Positions 1 through 8,570 of a stretch of 64,000 nucleotides of DNA are shown in pieces. The notes beneath the pieces were generated by a model. That model did no database searches. It saw only the letters and a list, made by a program, of their open reading frames with translations, and was not told where the DNA came from. The stretch comes from Alphaproteobacteria bacterium (GTDB lineage: Bacteria; Pseudomonadota; Alphaproteobacteria; Micropepsales; Micropepsaceae), in the NCBI GenBank assembly GCA_017308375.1, contig JAFKEW010000064.1:1-64000 (forward strand), read 5' to 3'. The stretch's first letter is position 1. Each line of letters begins with the position of its first letter. Made by a program: the position numbers and the translations under genes.

Positions 1-1
1 C

Positions 2-418
2 GAGGAAAATGCGGCGGGCCTGCCCGAAGCAGTCACCCAGTTGAAGGACGCCGTCGCGAATGCCGATGGGCTGCTGCTGGCGACCCCGGAATACAACAAC
101 GGCATTCCGGGTGTGTTCAAAAATGCCATCGACTGGCTGTCGCGGCCCGCGAGCGATATCGGCCGCATCTTCGGCAACCGGCCAGTGGCGATCATGGGCA
201 CGTCGCCGGGCAATTTCGGAACCTTGCTGGCACAGAACGACTGGCTTCCGGTGCTTCGCACGCTGGGTGCACGGCCCTGGTTCGGCGGCCGCTTCATTGC
301 CCCGCGCGCCCAATCGCTGTTCGATGGCGAGGGACGATTAAACGATGCGGCGACGCGCGACCGCCTTGCCGCCTTCATGACCGGCTTCGTCCAGTTCATC
401 GAGGGAGTTAACAAATGA
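2..418 (+). CDS. NAD(P)H-dependent FMN reductase, C-terminal part (5' end outside window)
   Basis: The frame is open from the window edge, so the start lies upstream; the TTG at 41 is internal, not a real start. The visible 138 residues contain the flavodoxin-like signature TPEYNNGIPGVFKNAIDW, which in the NADPH-dependent FMN reductase (ChrR/YieF/ArsH-like) family forms part of the flavin-binding site. A small Rossmann-like flavin protein reducing FMN, quinones or similar acceptors in the cytosol is expected. Its stop overlaps the ATG of the OsmC-like gene (ATGA at 415-418), so the two are translationally coupled and probably share an oxidative-stress role (inference). Confidence 0.85.
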   Translation, partial: EENAAGLPEAVTQLKDAVANADGLLLATPEYNNGIPGVFKNAIDWLSRPASDIGRIFGNRPVAIMGTSPGNFGTLLAQNDWLPVLRTLGARPWFGGRFIAPRAQSLFDGEGRLNDAATRDRLAAFMTGFVQFIEGVNK

Positions 419-846
419 CCGACATCGTGAGCGCACGCGTTTCCGAGACCGGCAAGAGCACCTTTGCAGTAGAGATCGAGACGGGCGGACATAGGCTTGT
501 GGGAGACGAGCCGGTTGAGACGGGCGGTGGCGGCCTTGGCCCGTCGCCCTACCAACTGCTTGCCGCGGCGCTCGGCGAATGCACGGTGATGACCGTGCGC
601 TGGTTCGCACGCCAGCGGAAATGGCCGGTCGAGCATGTCGCGGTCGCGGTCACCCACCGCAAGGGCGAGCGCGCGGGCACACCGGGCAAGGTCGATCTGT
701 TCGAAAAAACGGTGACGATCCGAGGCGATGCGCTCACCAGCGAGCAGCGGGAGCGCCTGATCGATGTTGCCGCCAAATGCCCCGTACACCGGACGCTGGA
801 AGGACAAGCGTATATTGAAACGCGTTCATCCAACGATTTGTCCTGA
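415..846 (+). CDS. OsmC family protein
   Basis: A 143-residue OsmC/Ohr-fold protein. The two conserved cysteines are visible: C56 in ALGECTVMT and C122 in AAKCPVHRTL, with the usual GPSPYQLLAAAL stretch just before the first. Family members are thiol peroxidases that reduce organic hydroperoxides in the cytosol; this short form resembles the YhfA-like branch rather than classical Ohr. It starts inside the stop codon of the FMN reductase gene (ATGA), which suggests one operon for peroxide or electrophile defence. The exact substrate cannot be read from sequence. Confidence 0.85.
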   Translation: MTDIVSARVSETGKSTFAVEIETGGHRLVGDEPVETGGGGLGPSPYQLLAAALGECTVMTVRWFARQRKWPVEHVAVAVTHRKGERAGTPGKVDLFEKTVTIRGDALTSEQRERLIDVAAKCPVHRTLEGQAYIETRSSNDLS

Positions 847-898
847 GGACACCGGCCCGATCAGTTCCAGTCAGACTTCGCTGAGCCGGATTTTGTTA

Positions 899-933
899 TG
901 CATCCGGGAAGACCGAATATCTTCCCGGATGCA
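899..933. terminator. Perfect 14-bp stem-loop between convergent genes, possible bidirectional terminator
   Basis: The arms at 899-912 and 920-933 (TGCATCCGGGAAGA and its complement) are perfectly complementary around a 7-base loop. The structure lies between the ends of osmC (846) and the TonB receptor (939), where transcription must stop from both sides. Neither strand has a clear T-run after the stem, so intrinsic termination is probable but not certain. Confidence 0.6.
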
Positions 934-938
934 CACAA

Positions 939-3863
939 TCACATCTGAAAGCGGAGGCCGAGTGTGAAGTAGCGGCCATCCAGATCGTACAGGTTCGGCA
1001 CCGTGGGGTAGCCGACGCCCGGCAGGGTATTCGGGACGAGCGGCGGCTGCTGGTTGAACAGATTGTTGATCGTTCCATAGAGCTCCACCGGACCGGTGTT
1101 GGTATCGATCGTGTAGGCAGCCGAGATGCTTGTGTAGAAGATGGCCGGCACCCGCGGGCTGGCGAACACGGCATCGGGGATTGCGCCCAGTTGCTTCATC
1201 GAACCGATATAGCGTTCCGCAACGGTGAAAGAGTATGGCCCGTTCACGTATGTTGCCGAGAGCATGCCGCGCCAGCGCGGGACACCGGCCAGAGTCAGCA
1301 CTGACCGCAACGGATTGGCGGTTCCGGCATATTGGGTGACGACACCGCCGGAGACTTGATCCGCCGTCGCGACATAGTTCGCCAGAAACCGGAAGGTCAG
1401 GCCGCCATCCATTCCCCACTGGTCTATCGGCGCGGCATAGGTGAGGTCAAAATCGATACCGCTGCGGTGTTCGACGCCGCTATTGACCTTAAGAACATTG
1501 ATCACGGTAATGGCATCGGTCGCCGGATTGCCGGTGATCAAGGCACAACGCGACGCATCCCCGGAAAAGCAATCGGTGAGAATGCTTTGCGCCGATGTCG
1601 CCGTGATCGCATCGGTCAGGCGGATATTGTAGTAATCGATCGAAGCCTGAAGCCCCTCGATGAATGACGGCGTGAGAACCGCGCCGACGGTATAAGTGTC
1701 GGCGATTTCCGGTTTAAGACCGGGATTGCCGGACGTGATCGTGGCAATCGTCGGTATCTGATTTCCGGTGAACGGATTGGTGATGAATGCCTGGAACGCC
1801 GTTACCGGGCTTGCAAACAATTCGAAAAGATTTGGTGCGCGAATGTCGCGTGAGCGCGTGGCCCGAAGCCGGATATCGCTGACCGGCTGATAGTTCAGCC
1901 CCAGTTTCCAGGTGAAGACGCCGCCGCTGTTGCTGTAATTCGTGTAGCGGACGGCGCCATTGAAATCGAGCGACTCCGCCAGATACTGATCCTTCAGCAA
2001 CGGCACAATGGTTTCGAGATAGCCTTCCTTGACGGTATCGGAGACACTCGCCTGCGGGGCGACATTGCCCTGAATCCAGCCCCCCAGACGGCAGGTGCCG
2101 GGATCACCCGGCACCGGGCAGAGCGTGGTGGAAACGCCACGAATGGTGGCCGGATCGATTCTGGAGGCCGCCACCGGATTGGACGTTCCCGACAGATCGC
2201 GGGTGCGCCAGTCAACCCCGGTCGCGATCGAAACATCGCCAGCGGGCAGGCTTAACAGCGATCCCTGAAAATCGAGCGACATCACCGTTTGTGCGCTATC
2301 CGTCACGGATCTGTTGGTTCCGGTGACGTAAGCGACGGCATCTGGCGACGGCGAACCGACGCCAAAGAGATTGATGGGAACGCAACCGTCATAGATGCTT
2401 CCGGGGCTCGTCAGCGTGACGCGGCAAACCGTATTGCCGGTCGCCGGATCCTCGACCGCATCCACCGCGGCGAGAAACCGGCCGACATTGACCGCCCTGC
2501 GTTCCTGGGAATCCAGCCGGGTATGGCCGTAGCCGAGATAGGCGCTCCAGGTCCAATCGCCGCCGAGTTCGCCCTTCAGGCCGCCGGACACCTCGTAATA
2601 ATCATTGGACGAATGATTGTAGGACGGCCCACCGAAATCCGTGTTGGACCGCGACAGGCTGAAGGACGGAATATTCTGGTCCGTCATCTGTGTTTGCAGC
2701 GATGCGGGCAGGAAAGGATTGCCGCTGTAGATCGTGGCCAGCGTGCCCCAATTGCTGCTCGCCGGCGGAAAGCCATAGGCATTCTGCGAGATGACACGGG
2801 CGGCGTTGACCTGAACGTAGCCTTTCAGGCTTTGCGAAAAATCGTAGCCGAAGCGGCCGAAGACATGATCGGTGCGCAATTGGCCCAATGGCTGCATTCC
2901 CGGGCCGGGCGAATAACCATCGCCGCCAATGCGGGCGACGATGTTGCCGGGCACGGGCTCACCCGGATTCCATTGCACCGGCGTGCCGCCGGGAAGGAAT
3001 TCGATTCCGGTAAAGGGCGAAGAAACCCCCGGGATCACCAGCGGCACCGGAATTGCCGGAGACGCGATCACCAAACCGCCTGTCGTGCCGGTGAAGAACA
3101 CAGAGTTGGCGTACGGCACATAGGGCGACGCGGCAGTTCCCGACCCGCCCAGAACCCATGATTTCGCGCTCAAAGGGCGGGAGAGCATGGTATCGATCCC
3201 GTCCGCCTGGAAATGTTCGACGCTTGCCGTCAGATGGCCGCGCCCGCCCAGAACCGACGTGCCGCCCGCAACGCCAACCTTGAATTGCTTGTCGTCGCTG
3301 TAATTGGAAATGCCGCCCTGCACATCCACCTTCAGGCCTTCGAATTCCAGATCGGTGATGTAGTTCACGACACCGGCCACAGCATCCGAGCCATAAGCGG
3401 CCGAGGCGCCGCCGGTCACAATCTCCACACGATCGATCAATATCTCCGGCAGGACATTGGCATCGACCAGACCGCTTGCCGTCGATGGCGTGACCCGATT
3501 GCCGTTCAACAGCACAAGCGTGCGGTTTGCCCCCATCTGGCGCAAATCGAGATAATTCCCCGCCGTTCCGGCGGCGCAGCAATAAGACCGGTTCGCCGAA
3601 CCGGAGAGCTGCGGCAACCTGATCAGCGCATCGGTGATCGTGGACGGCGTGGTGGCGAGAAGCTGCCCGGCTGTCAGCGCCGTAACCGGCGTGGGCGCGG
3701 CATAGCCCGCGTTCGCGATGCGGCTGCCGGTGACGGTTACCACCTCAACGGCCGGTTCGCCGCCGTCCGCGGACTGGGCCTGCGCCGCAGAACAGAGCAG
3801 CGCCAAGGACGTCGCACCAAATGTCAGAACCAAACTGTTTTTCAACAGGCTCGCCAGCGTCAT
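939..3863 (-). CDS. TonB-dependent receptor of the rhamnoside locus
   Basis: An outer-membrane ligand-gated beta-barrel of 974 residues. The ATG at 3863 is chosen because GGGGGAGGG lies just upstream and the product then opens with a signal peptide (MTLASLLKNSLVLTFGATSL, ending near AQA). A TonB-box-like VEVVTVTGSRI and a plug domain (about residues 45-170) follow, then a long barrel ending in YFTLGLRFQM; most family members end in phenylalanine. The gene is divergent from the DeoR regulator and close to the rhamnosidase and rhamnose genes, so uptake of rhamnose-bearing oligosaccharides or glycosides is inferred. The ligand is not proven. Confidence 0.9.
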   Translation of the reverse strand: MTLASLLKNSLVLTFGATSLALLCSAAQAQSADGGEPAVEVVTVTGSRIANAGYAAPTPVTALTAGQLLATTPSTITDALIRLPQLSGSANRSYCCAAGTAGNYLDLRQMGANRTLVLLNGNRVTPSTASGLVDANVLPEILIDRVEIVTGGASAAYGSDAVAGVVNYITDLEFEGLKVDVQGGISNYSDDKQFKVGVAGGTSVLGGRGHLTASVEHFQADGIDTMLSRPLSAKSWVLGGSGTAASPYVPYANSVFFTGTTGGLVIASPAIPVPLVIPGVSSPFTGIEFLPGGTPVQWNPGEPVPGNIVARIGGDGYSPGPGMQPLGQLRTDHVFGRFGYDFSQSLKGYVQVNAARVISQNAYGFPPASSNWGTLATIYSGNPFLPASLQTQMTDQNIPSFSLSRSNTDFGGPSYNHSSNDYYEVSGGLKGELGGDWTWSAYLGYGHTRLDSQERRAVNVGRFLAAVDAVEDPATGNTVCRVTLTSPGSIYDGCVPINLFGVGSPSPDAVAYVTGTNRSVTDSAQTVMSLDFQGSLLSLPAGDVSIATGVDWRTRDLSGTSNPVAASRIDPATIRGVSTTLCPVPGDPGTCRLGGWIQGNVAPQASVSDTVKEGYLETIVPLLKDQYLAESLDFNGAVRYTNYSNSGGVFTWKLGLNYQPVSDIRLRATRSRDIRAPNLFELFASPVTAFQAFITNPFTGNQIPTIATITSGNPGLKPEIADTYTVGAVLTPSFIEGLQASIDYYNIRLTDAITATSAQSILTDCFSGDASRCALITGNPATDAITVINVLKVNSGVEHRSGIDFDLTYAAPIDQWGMDGGLTFRFLANYVATADQVSGGVVTQYAGTANPLRSVLTLAGVPRWRGMLSATYVNGPYSFTVAERYIGSMKQLGAIPDAVFASPRVPAIFYTSISAAYTIDTNTGPVELYGTINNLFNQQPPLVPNTLPGVGYPTVPNLYDLDGRYFTLGLRFQM

Positions 3864-3999
3864 TACGGGCCCTCCCCCAAAATTGTTTTCCAAAACCAAA
3901 GGCGCTTGATCCGGTGCCGGTTACACGTCGGACGGAAACCCGAATCCCGGATTTCCAGGCACGGTATAATCAGAATACTCCAATATCAATTTCATTTCG

Positions 4000-4013
4000 T
4001 CAATATCGATCAA
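4000..4013 (-). promoter_or_regulatory. Candidate DeoR operator copy 1
   Basis: Read on the minus strand the site is TTGATCGATATTGA, close to the copy at 4173-4186 (TTGACTGATATTGC). It sits 137 bases upstream of the TonB receptor start. The link to the neighbouring DeoR protein is an inference from position and repetition. Confidence 0.45.
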
Positions 4014-4172
4014 AAAATATCATCGAAAATCATTCATCACTGCCAGACCGGGGTAGCCGTTCCGTTGCAATAAGACTGTAAGCCATTGTATCTGGCTCAC
4101 AATCATGCTTTCCAAGGCCGCGGAGGCGGATATTCCCCGACCGGAAAGACCCATATTCAGCTTTGACAGGAT

Positions 4173-4186
4173 TTGACTGATATTGC
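4173..4186 (+). promoter_or_regulatory. Candidate DeoR operator copy 2
   Basis: TTGACTGATATTGC, matching the minus-strand site at 17484-17497 in 12 of 14 positions and copy 1 in 11 of 14. It lies about 80 bases before the DeoR start and just behind the TTGACA box, where a repressor would block transcription. This would fit autoregulation. Confidence 0.45.
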
Positions 4187-4267
4187 ACTTTTTATCAGAC
4201 GGGCTCACACCATCCCCAATCTCCCCGGCCGATTACAAACGGCTGGAGCCCTGGAAGGACCGATCGC

Positions 4268-5068
4268 ATGCACGAAAGAGAACGCTGGCGTCTTATTCTC
4301 GAGGCCGTGGCGGAAAAGCATGTGGTGACCATCCGGGATCTTGAGCGGCTGTTGCGCGCCAGTTCCGCAACGGTCAGGCGCGATCTGCAGCGGCTGGAGA
4401 CAGAGGGCAAATTGCGCCGTGTCCATGGCGGCGCGGAAGCCATCGATGCTCTCAAAAAGCACGACCTTGTCGGCCAGGAGCCGTTTGAACGGGCCCGGTT
4501 GAAACATTTGCAGGAGAAGCGCGCCATCGCCAAACGCGCGGCCGCCCTTTGCGAAGACGATGCGTCCGTCATCATCGACGGCGGTACCACGACTTATCTG
4601 ATGGTCGAGTATCTGCGCGACCGGAACCTGCAGATTCTCACCAGCTCCTTTCCCATCGCCGCCGCACTGATTGAACAGGGGCAGGCGCACGTCATCGTTC
4701 CGGGCGGCGAAATCTACCGCCAGCAACAAGTCATCCTGAGCCCCTTTCACGACGGGATCATCGGAAGCTTCTTCGCCAAAAAAATGTTCATGGGAGCGCA
4801 AGCCATCACACCCGCCGGGCTGATGCAGACCGATCCGATTCTGGTCCAAAGCGAAAAGCGGCTGATGGAACGGGCCGAACAGATCATCGCACTGGTCGAT
4901 TCATCCAAATTCGTTCAGACCGGCGGCCTTATCCTCTGCCCGATCAACGAGGTCGATACCATCATCACAGACAGCAATGCCCCGAAATCTGCGCTCGACA
5001 TGCTGAAGGATGCCGGCGTGGAGGTCATTCTGGTGCCTGCACCACGTTCAAAAGCCGCAGCCGCCTGA
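4268..5068 (+). CDS. DeoR/GlpR family transcriptional regulator, probable rhamnose repressor
   Basis: 266 residues with a DeoR-type winged HTH at about residues 18-57 (TIRDLERLLRASSATVRRDL, then LETEGKLRRVHGGAE), followed by the DeoR C-terminal sensor domain with VIIDGGTTTYLMVEYL and ALVDSSKF stretches that bind sugar phosphates in this family. DeoR-type repressors control the rha locus in Rhizobium leguminosarum, so an effector such as rhamnulose-1-phosphate is plausible. The gene diverges from the TonB receptor, is followed after 21 bases by an esterase gene, and lies amid repeated candidate operators. Confidence 0.88.
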   Translation: MHERERWRLILEAVAEKHVVTIRDLERLLRASSATVRRDLQRLETEGKLRRVHGGAEAIDALKKHDLVGQEPFERARLKHLQEKRAIAKRAAALCEDDASVIIDGGTTTYLMVEYLRDRNLQILTSSFPIAAALIEQGQAHVIVPGGEIYRQQQVILSPFHDGIIGSFFAKKMFMGAQAITPAGLMQTDPILVQSEKRLMERAEQIIALVDSSKFVQTGGLILCPINEVDTIITDSNAPKSALDMLKDAGVEVILVPAPRSKAAAA

Positions 5069-5089
5069 TATTGCACGAAGCCAGTCACG

Positions 5090-6046
5090 ATGAACGAACC
5101 CGTCGATCCGATTGCCTTTCTCGATCCTGAATGCAGGCCCATTCTCGCCCGCATGGCAGCCGGGCGGGAACGCCGCCGCAACAGCGCCGTGTCCATCGCC
5201 GCGATCCGCACAAATGCCGCGGCCCTTTTTGCACCGTGGAACGCGGGCGGCGCGAAGCCTGCGCACATCGAAACGGTGGAAATACCGGGCGCCGCCGGAC
5301 CACGCCGCATACGCCGCTACACACCGCATACCGGTGCCGGCCCGCAACCGACACTTTTCTACATGCATGGCGGCGGCTGGATTGTCGGCGATCTGGATTC
5401 GGAAGACCGTTATTTGCGAGAAGCCGCCGTTGAATCCGGAATCCAGATCATATCGCTGGAATACGCACTGGCCCCCGAACACCGCTTTCCCGTGCCGCTG
5501 GACGATTGCGTGGCGCTGATTGAATCGGCATTGGAACAGGCGGACCGATTTCAGATCGATACCGGGCGAATTGCACTTGGCGGCGCGTCGGCGGGTGCGA
5601 ATTTGGCTATTGCAACAGCGATGAGCCTGCGCGACCGCGATATCAAGCTGGCCGGGCTGCTGCTCAATTGCGGTGTCTTTGCAATTGCACATCAAAGCCG
5701 CGGCCAGGCGATTGACGATACCGGCCCCGGCCCAGCCGACATGCAATATTTCCTGTCGCAATACGTGGAAGACACAGCGCAGCGTGATGATCCGCGCGTA
5801 AACATCCTCAACGCATCGCTCGGCGGCCTTCCCTTCACCCGGATCATCGCCGCGGCCATCGACCCGTTACGCGATGACAGCTTCCTGCTGGCACGCAGGC
5901 TGAGCGATTTCGGCGTTGCCTGTGACCTCTCCGTCCATCCCGGTGTCATCCACGGCTTCATGGGCATGTGCGGCGAACTGACGGCGGCACGGCCTGCGAT
6001 CCGCGAAGCGGCGGATTATCTCAAGCACGTGTTCAAGGTCTCCTGA
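5090..6046 (+). CDS. Alpha/beta hydrolase of the hormone-sensitive lipase (HSL) family
   Basis: 318 residues with the HSL oxyanion-hole motif HGGGW at 93-97, nucleophile elbow GASAG at 165-169 (Ser167), and candidate triad partners Asp258 (AAIDPLRDD) and His288 (GVIHGF). There is no signal peptide, so it acts in the cytosol. The family hydrolyses short-chain and aryl esters. As the second gene of the DeoR operon it may remove acetyl or acyl groups from imported rhamnosides before the GH78 enzyme acts, but this is inference from context only. Confidence 0.85.
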   Translation: MNEPVDPIAFLDPECRPILARMAAGRERRRNSAVSIAAIRTNAAALFAPWNAGGAKPAHIETVEIPGAAGPRRIRRYTPHTGAGPQPTLFYMHGGGWIVGDLDSEDRYLREAAVESGIQIISLEYALAPEHRFPVPLDDCVALIESALEQADRFQIDTGRIALGGASAGANLAIATAMSLRDRDIKLAGLLLNCGVFAIAHQSRGQAIDDTGPGPADMQYFLSQYVEDTAQRDDPRVNILNASLGGLPFTRIIAAAIDPLRDDSFLLARRLSDFGVACDLSVHPGVIHGFMGMCGELTAARPAIREAADYLKHVFKVS

Positions 6047-6067
6047 TATGCGGGCTTCCTGTTCCGT

Positions 6068-8566
6068 CTAGCCAACAAGGCGATGCGCGCCCGGCCCGGC
6101 CGTGACGCTAGCGGGCCCAGGCGCCACGCTACCATCCACCATCTGCCAACCGCCGGAGAGCGGACAGACAACTATCCCTTCGCATCCCGCAGGAATATCG
6201 ATCGTCAGCACGAAGCGGTCGGCGCGGAATTCCCACGCAACGCTGATGGCGCCGTGCGGCGTGGGATATCGGCCGCGCGCCCATTCGAGCCCCGCGATAT
6301 GCGGCGCGATCTGCACACGCGAGAAACCGGGCGCGGCCGGCGATACCCCCAGCACATCCGTCGACAGGTCGAAGACCGGCGTTGCCGACCAGGCGTGGCA
6401 TTTGCTGGTGATATCTTCGAGCTGCCAGGTCTCCCGAAACGTGGAGCCGCTGTCTTCGAGCATATCGGCCCAGCGTTTGCGGATGTTCCCCACGATCTGA
6501 TCGTGTAGCCCCGCTGCGCGCATGGCGCGATGAACGATATGCATGAAAAAGGGCTGGGCAAGAACGATATTGCGCTTTTCGTCAAAGGGCACCGGGCTTT
6601 CTTCGCGGCTCGATGGTCGGGTCAGAACGAGATTCGCATCATCCAGAATGGCTTCAAAAATCCGGCGCCATCGGTTGCGCGGGGCCACGCCATGCGCAAT
6701 TGCGGCTGCATTGGCCTGCTGACTGATGCGGTTGCTCAACCGGCCATGCCGACGCGCATCGGCATAGAGGCCGCGCCCGTCGTTCCACAGACGGGCGTTG
6801 ATTGAAGAAGTGATTTCCTTCACCAGCGCTTCGAAGCGGGCAGCATCCCGCCCGCATTCCATAATCCGCGCCAGACGCGCCGCGGCAGCGAGCGCCGCCA
6901 CGAAGTGCGCGTTGAGTGCGGTCACCTGCCCCTGTTTATCCAGTTCGGCCCAGTCGACAAAAACCCAATGCGGCACATCGGTCAGAAGATTCTCGTCATT
7001 GAGTTGATCTTCGAACCAGCGGATCGCCTTGACAACGGATGGATACAGACCGGCGGCAATCTGCGTGTCACCGGTATAGAGGACATGATCGTCGATCATC
7101 ATGATCCAGTACAAACAGAAGTCCGGAATATTGGTGAAGCCGGAGAGCGAAAAATCTCCCGGTGCGGCCATCATGGTCAATCCGTCCGCCCGTTGCGATT
7201 GCGCGAATTGTTTCAACGCCTGTGCCGCTAGCCGCGCGTCGCCAAACGCCGCATAATTGATCCGCGCTTCGATATAGGCGTCCATCCATTGCCGCTGTTC
7301 GCGCGACGGACAATCGACATAACCATCGTGCATACATCTGCGCAATGTTTTGGCGCCGGCCCGCCAGATCCGATTCAGCAGATCGTCGGAGCACGAGAAC
7401 GCCCCCACATCTTCCACAGGGTATTCCGTCGTGCAAAGTCCGACACCGAGGATGCGCAGCGGCCTTTCGCAGTTCCTGTATGTGACCTGCAGGTAACGCA
7501 GCCCGTTCCATTCGAAACGCTCCCAGCTCTGCGTGCCCTCCCGCAAGGTATAGCGATGCGCGGGCACAGCATCGAAACCGGCGATGCCGCCGAAAATTTT
7601 CACGCGGCCATCCGGGTTAAGCTGTTCGCCATAAACGATATCGGCGATGGCGCCATCCGGACCATCAAGGTTCAGGCCAATATAGCCCGTCAGAATTTCA
7701 CCGAAATCGTAGACGATCGAAACGGCATAGCCGTCCACCGTTTCGACCTCGATAGAATCGCATGTCACTTTGCAATGCGTTAGCGGCGCAAAACATTCCT
7801 GCGCAATCTGCTCCGCCAGGTCGGGGCGTGGTGTTTCCGCCACTTCATGGATACCGGCGATACGCGCGGGCGTGGACCAGCCTTCACGCATGGACGGTAT
7901 TTCGCGCGTGCCCAAATTGGCAAACGGAATCACATCGCCGCTGAAATTCCGGCCCGCCACACGCAGCACCTCGGCCGTCTGCCAGCCGCCATCGTCAAGA
8001 CCTACGCCGGCCCAGCCTTGCGGCGCACGCCGTGCATCGTAGATTTCCATGAAGCCCAGACTGTTCGATGCCACATCGGTCTGCCACGCCTCCGCGACAA
8101 GGCAGCGCCACGATCCATCCGTATCCAGGCAAATACGCGCCCCGGATTCCGTTACGGCATCGCCCTGCAAAAAGAAGCCGCCACAGCCGAACGCACGGCC
8201 ATGATCCCCGCCCGGCAATTCGTACCAGGCCGTGTTGCGCCCGTAAGAATGCGCCAGAGCGGCAATCACATTGCGGCCCTTCTTCAGATGAAACGCAAGA
8301 TCGTACAGGTCCATCGTCTGGAACAACGAACTGCACCGTGCCGGGCCGCGGCCAACACGAACGCCGTTGACGAAAAGCTGGTAACGGCCGTCTGCCGACG
8401 CATAGACGGGCGCGGACGTCACACCCTGATCCATCTCCAGACTATGCCGGAAATAAACATAGCGGTTGGTTTCTTCAGCCAGCCGCGGGCTTGCCATTTC
8501 AAATGCAGCCGCGGTCAGATTGCGCGGCCGCCAAATCCATTCCGCCCGGCGATCGAACTTCGGCAT
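6068..8566 (-). CDS. Alpha-L-rhamnosidase (GH78)
   Basis: 832 residues from the ATG at 8566, five bases after the rhaI stop; the frame stays open further upstream but that part overlaps rhaI. N-terminal beta domains (FVNGVRVGRGP) are followed by an (alpha/alpha)6 barrel with the GH78 hallmark DCPSREQRQWMDAYIE, which holds acidic catalytic residues, then a C-terminal beta domain. It releases terminal alpha-L-rhamnose from glycosides. No signal peptide is present, so hydrolysis should be cytoplasmic, which needs intact glycoside import by the TonB receptor and the GPH symporter. Last gene of the rhaD-rhaI-GH78 unit. Confidence 0.9.
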   Translation of the reverse strand: MPKFDRRAEWIWRPRNLTAAAFEMASPRLAEETNRYVYFRHSLEMDQGVTSAPVYASADGRYQLFVNGVRVGRGPARCSSLFQTMDLYDLAFHLKKGRNVIAALAHSYGRNTAWYELPGGDHGRAFGCGGFFLQGDAVTESGARICLDTDGSWRCLVAEAWQTDVASNSLGFMEIYDARRAPQGWAGVGLDDGGWQTAEVLRVAGRNFSGDVIPFANLGTREIPSMREGWSTPARIAGIHEVAETPRPDLAEQIAQECFAPLTHCKVTCDSIEVETVDGYAVSIVYDFGEILTGYIGLNLDGPDGAIADIVYGEQLNPDGRVKIFGGIAGFDAVPAHRYTLREGTQSWERFEWNGLRYLQVTYRNCERPLRILGVGLCTTEYPVEDVGAFSCSDDLLNRIWRAGAKTLRRCMHDGYVDCPSREQRQWMDAYIEARINYAAFGDARLAAQALKQFAQSQRADGLTMMAAPGDFSLSGFTNIPDFCLYWIMMIDDHVLYTGDTQIAAGLYPSVVKAIRWFEDQLNDENLLTDVPHWVFVDWAELDKQGQVTALNAHFVAALAAAARLARIMECGRDAARFEALVKEITSSINARLWNDGRGLYADARRHGRLSNRISQQANAAAIAHGVAPRNRWRRIFEAILDDANLVLTRPSSREESPVPFDEKRNIVLAQPFFMHIVHRAMRAAGLHDQIVGNIRKRWADMLEDSGSTFRETWQLEDITSKCHAWSATPVFDLSTDVLGVSPAAPGFSRVQIAPHIAGLEWARGRYPTPHGAISVAWEFRADRFVLTIDIPAGCEGIVVCPLSGGWQMVDGSVAPGPASVTAGPGAHRLVG

Positions 8567-8570
8567 GGCA

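Larger units (their letters stand above)
3864..4267. promoter_or_regulatory. Divergent regulatory region between TonB receptor and DeoR regulator
   Basis: This 404-base AT-rich gap must hold promoters for both the receptor (leftward) and the DeoR gene (rightward). A TTGACA hexamer at 4163-4168 is a candidate -35 box for the rightward promoter; no convincing -10 is seen. It carries two copies of the candidate DeoR operator (4000-4013 and 4173-4186). A further inverted repeat AGCCA-7-TGGCT lies at 4081-4097. No protein-coding gene is supported here. Confidence 0.6.

Noticed and set aside
819..826. AACGCGTT inside osmC as a further TetR site
   Set aside because: It lies in coding sequence far from the TetR cluster and is best seen as a chance occurrence.
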